Assembly: GCF_900107935.1 (NCBI RefSeq)
Contig: NZ_FNVG01000012.1
Location: forward strand, 89,434 to 153,433
Source: Vibrio hangzhouensis
GTDB taxonomy: Bacteria; Pseudomonadota; Gammaproteobacteria; Enterobacterales; Vibrionaceae
Length of the DNA: 64,000 nt
Direction: 5' to 3'
A program made the translations under genes and the position numbers. Below are positions 63,601 through 64,000 of this stretch, in pieces. The notes beneath the pieces are model-generated. The model did not search any database. It saw only the letters and a program-made list of their open reading frames with translations, and was not told the origin of the DNA. Each line of letters begins with the position of its first letter. Within the stretch, counting starts at the first letter, position 1.

Positions 63601-64000
63601 CATTAAATGTTGGCTGGTCGTTGGTGCCCGTAATGGTGATGGTCACGGCTTGTTCGGTCACCGCCCCTTTATCGTCGGTCACTTTTACCGTGAAAATGAC
63701 GTCTTCCGACTGACCTTCTTTCAGCCCTTGGGTGGCGTCTGAGTTGTTATCTAAAGTGAACGTCCATTGACCGGTCACCGGATCGATAGCGAAGCTACCG
63801 TAGTTGCTGCTGCCTTCAGCGCTGAACGCCAGAACGGAGTCAGCATCCACATCACTCGCTTCAAGGGTGCCCGTCGCACTTGGCGTGCCAGACACCACGG
63901 TGCCGTCATCTTCGTGCCCCGCTTCTTTGACCGCACCCGCCGTCAGGCTGCTGCCAGCAATAGCAGGGACATCGTTGGTACCCGTGAGCGTAATGGTCAC
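54614..64000 (-). CDS. Giant VCBS-repeat RTX adhesin, type I secreted; 5' end outside window
   Basis: At least 3128 residues, open to the window edge, so the N-terminus is missing (the first visible codon is within a repeat). About 24 VCBS/cadherin-like repeats of roughly 95-115 residues, each closing with a strand and G-T/S-N-D-x-P. The repeats are acidic with Asp-rich calcium sites (DVDA, DDTH). Near residues 1540-1665 an Asn/Gly/His-rich insertion occurs. The C-terminus has a degenerate RTX/secretion module (about 2820-2960) and a second with GTDESDLIYGGGGHDILTGG nonapeptides (about 2985-3005), then a type I secretion tail. Probable role: calcium-stiffened surface or biofilm adhesin exported by a LapBC/TolC-type system. 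Repeat counts are by eye. Confidence 0.93.
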   Translation of the reverse strand: MTITLTGTNDVPAIAGSSLTAGAVKEAGHEDDGTVVSGTPSATGTLEASDVDADSVLAFSAEGSSNYGSFAIDPVTGQWTFTLDNNSDATQGLKEGQSEDVIFTVKVTDDKGAVTEQAVTITITGTNDQPTFNASSKLVGAVTEAGHDDAGNPQAGTSTATGRLVADDVDAEAQLKFAVDNGDSPYGKFVVQEGGQWTFTLDNTTTETQALKEGETKDVSFTVKVTDEFGATDTEVVKITITGTNDKPTITQSSDLFGDVKEAGHQDDGTPVTGTAEVEGTLIGADVDAGSSLTFSIDDDSSDYGTLVVDDDGDWKFTLDNTSSQVQSLKEGQSHDVTFTVKVRDELGAINTETVTITIKGTNDQPTFTSSSVLNGAVTEAGHLDNGTVVAGVAVAAGTLTATDVDADAQLKFSVDNGSNDYGELVVQENGQWKFTLDNNSAHTQALRENETKELSFTVKVTDEFGAVNTEVVKINIAGTNDQPQITSASNLAGTVIEAGNNDDGTIVSGVTQATGSLVGFDADAGSNLTYYVNDGSSDYGNLVVLPDGQWTFTLDNNSPETQALKEGQTQDIHFTVTVRDELGALNTEVITISVQGTNDQPTFTNANDLSGSVVEAGNLDDGTVVAGTRIAAGTLHGTDIDADARLTFSVDNGSTPYGNLVVQPDGQWKFVLKNGSRETQALREGETKELTFNVKVTDEFGAVSTEVVTIDITGTNDAPKIKINGDTNLIEDDVESRSGTLKDRDPDANDDHTWEITDSNGGVGEYGTLTIFDNANGVTTWRYDLETSSAQSGKVQALAHGEVVTETFTIKVTDEFGAVNEKTITLNITGSNDQPIINGDFVGSVTEDDFPNNDPSQPIKFVGQLDPGDVDTNDTHSWSLNTGKGQFGTISIDPVTGDWTYTLNNSNPSVQALRPGDTPLTETFTVTVKDSSGQSNGSDTQTITINISGTNDAPELAGTTTGSVIEDTPGREVATGNLAVTDIDSTDTHSWQVQGENPVNGKATGTYGQLSVDDNGQWTYQLDSDLLATRSIPPGMTVTDSFEVIVTDAGGLSDTITVTVSVAGTNTEPEIVVQPQYTVIEDGTSLTGTIVSGIPTTEQLNNHVIGAGDPDMGEVISWSIIQNGQYGTFSLDESSGTWSYVLNNRHPEVDALDKGDRLPGGDTVTLRVTDKYGIESVQQIQINIEGANDAPVIGGATTQTIFENAIEAGQYTASGQLEHGDVDADDTHQWTLTDANQGRGDYGTLIMGSDGRWTFTYDQPNKLSQINALKPGEVLTDTFEVTVTDHHGASSKESVSIRIEGQNDAPTVSGEISGRFVEDNGTNDTSDDMTPVTGQAVLTDVDNDDFAQFVIAEGQTHNVYTGQRGDLSIDKDGNWQFTPKNHLLQSLAEGETQTEVFTVIAQDQNGATITQDITITIEGRNDVPVIHGESTGTVVEDGTSDVYGVDLSRTDGQLVATDVDNNSSIKAWSIETTGNGTYGTLTLDNSGKWTYVLDNSKAATQALESGETAQETFYVVATDNDGGVSNRQQITVNVIGQADGLEAGQSHGNGNGNGNGNGHQHHKHPHILDSVTTDVKEEDKLEGEGQQLPTGYREIIAESGGVYGQLIEDPDRPGHWIYQLDNDSLLTQGLDEGQTATEVWRIVVPREVTHPGQGGGHAHGRPDRETVDDYVEVTVTIRGTADKPEITYETDTSQPQNDTILLGTAQEDVTTSLSGMLGVEDADLGDTHQWAIDGNPTGAYGTLSIDPDTGEWTYILDPTVELPAGKEVFDTFFVTVKDTDPNEDPSTVSDRREVKVQIVGTAEDADNPNVGDAKIVVETFSVDEDNGDTSQKGTGDASIEITSQDAGGSLQLDSNLGLGDQITWTLVDGSGAYGSIVVNQDGSWVFTLDNDSQAVQSLQVGETRQDVFEVYAVDQYGKTLVDDNGFPQTLEIVVNVHGQNDAPSLRANVEKTIIADDTDQTISGRLTVTDVDVEDRGHHTWSIAEDSVNADYGKLTFHTNGTWSYEVDPTQPDIIALGANETIDQIWNVTVTDPKGESATQTLTIHIQGENQPPTMSTDNGRVTEDVMSGAQVSVTKSIVLDDVDSNDVVTLTPVDLDGTYGRFVVDPTTSTWSYVLYNNQPHVQALGEGVTVTEEFTIRATDKFGAEVTQTVEVTVVGSNDQPTVSGSASGSVSDNLGSTAAGKVTVSDVDVGDTHTFSVKQDSSLGTFIVDNKGHWKFVVDENNPEINALAKGQTKTIQVSVVATDNSGVTGTQESNEHVINITIVGTNDAPRIVAIGEQMATENTTTQLTGNFDSGDVDTVNVADSHHWQVVSGDPRGELTVDPLTGAWTFNLTGDFEYLSQGETLSSPLSYQVKVTDEHGASDTITVNFQVTGANDAATIVAENTVATGTVHEDPAGAESGTANGVVTIADVDHNDTHSYSLSNSGMMTETQGMYGTLKLIAGDTPESVKWEYVLDQDKANSLNDGPVTENFDLFIESLVGGVAQGDAIKQTIEVTVEGRNDAAIVAPESQAYAETDAPLRMSGNLNSTDVDNPDDTFTVQSNKQGTYGTFSIDADGEWTFVANQAFNSLNVGQSVEETFAVTTIDGTPTSVTVKIEGTNDAATVSVASVERAETDAALTITDTLTSSDVDNADNTFIPSSKVGIYGSFSIDANGHWTYIANESFDRLNVGQSVDDTFEVKSVDGTVSTVKVTIQGTNDAPSITGDFSEGVQEGVTDSVSGTVNIIDVDSAVVTRSLRNGTLNGDTYTAIGHYGTLTFNVATGVWAYVLLAGSSNALAANQTEIDTFYIEASDGATGGNSVQPITIAVTGNPGLRGDSALDDILTATADDEWLFGNSIPIGGGISADNDSQDSFRWETANLAGTDTIKDFDVRDFLATDPTVKHDVVDLTAVDFRADLLLTDQLSVHEQSGDTVIEISDSGTVLQSIVLEGVTLTSLLGLSQVEVDSMTPTEVILALHQSEQLTLPDQIRVGSSTDDVLTGTDESDLIYGGGGHDILTGGHGHDLFIFTEEAAGTILHPAQQTVTDFHIGDDLLDISDLLPQHNDLTDLLGNITVKVNDDSDSNAATTVISVTNNGEQTDITLQGIGWNELGISDASVINDPGHHQSELLNQLDMMHVIKVDP
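59300..59362 (-). repeat. Asn-Gly dipeptide microsatellite and His-rich segment inside the adhesin
   Basis: On the coding strand a run of near-identical 6-bp units (GGCAAT-like) encodes GNGNGNGNGNG, followed by HQHHKHPH. A second Gly/His segment (HPGQGGGHAHGRP) lies near 59005-59045. Both are inserted in one VCBS repeat. Confidence 0.8.
61840..64000 (-). repeat. Tandem near-identical VCBS repeats in alternating A/B order
   Basis: The six visible repeats nearest the right edge alternate two subtypes. Type A has FSVDNG, VTDEFGA and ETKE; type B has SSDYG, VRDELGA and a GQ-x-x-D segment. The unit is therefore a dimer of about 200 residues (about 620 bp) repeated, more alike than the repeats left of 61840. 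Confidence 0.75.

Noticed and set aside
54614..64000. CRISPR-like periodicity
   Set aside because: The repeats are about 300-bp coding units in one long frame without short identical repeats and unique spacers.

Overview
The window looks like a stretch of a Vibrionaceae (Vibrio-like) replicon, probably the secondary chromosome. The evidence is the gene families seen: a DUF2999 protein, a short Vibrio/Shewanella-type homogentisate dioxygenase next to hpd, a PsrA-like regulator with a PHA locus, SstT, and a giant VCBS/RTX adhesin. Base composition is even and moderate. I saw no rRNA, tRNA, CRISPR array, intact insertion sequence or phage module.

Region 1 (1-14.5 kb) is a sugar-acid catabolic island. 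It holds the end of larE, then larB (nickel-pincer cofactor synthesis) and a LarA-superfamily racemase/epimerase, followed by a DctP/DctQ/DctM TRAP transporter. A forward operon encodes a D-2-hydroxyacid dehydrogenase, a KDPG/KDPGal-type aldolase, an RraA-like protein and a DgoK-type kinase, followed by a quinone-oxidoreductase-like enzyme and an EamA exporter. A reverse operon encodes a uronate/aldose dehydrogenase-like SDR, an MFS sugar porter and a beta-propeller lactonase. Four copies of one operator-like motif (core ATGTYAGAT) lie at the promoters of the separate transcripts, so they look like one regulon. The regulator and a sugar-acid dehydratase are not in the window.

Region 2 (14.8-24.1 kb): a CtlX-type hydrolase, an ABC exporter, a Dcu-family C4-dicarboxylate transporter, and the tyrosine degradation operon hpd-hmgA-fah-maiA with a TyrR-box-like dyad upstream. 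Region 3 (24.2-38.9 kb) is a mixed accessory/housekeeping run. It includes a LysR gene divergent from a reductase, a VOC protein, a decayed GyrI-like gene, a MarR gene divergent from an EamA exporter and a flavin reductase across a 40-bp palindrome, a WYL regulator with an AlkD-like protein, a thioesterase, PPC, YbaK, cupin, macrodomain, DUF2999, a cold-shock protein, small unannotated ORFs and a pirin.

Region 4 (38.9-44.1 kb): sulfite dehydrogenase (molybdopterin and diheme cytochrome subunits), a Sco/PCuAC copper-delivery set, and an RsgA GTPase preceded by a 14-codon ORF and serial hairpins. Region 5 (44.1-52.9 kb): fatty-acid and PHA metabolism (FabG-like SDR, FadE-like dehydrogenase, PsrA-like TetR, phasin, PHA synthase, PhaJ-like hydratase, thiolase). 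A PsrA-type dyad and a perfect FNR-type box sit upstream of phaP. Region 6 (53.3-64 kb): SstT, then a giant reverse-strand adhesin (at least 3128 residues, N-terminus outside the window) with about 24 VCBS-type repeats, an Asn/Gly/His-rich insertion and two tandem C-terminal type I secretion modules.
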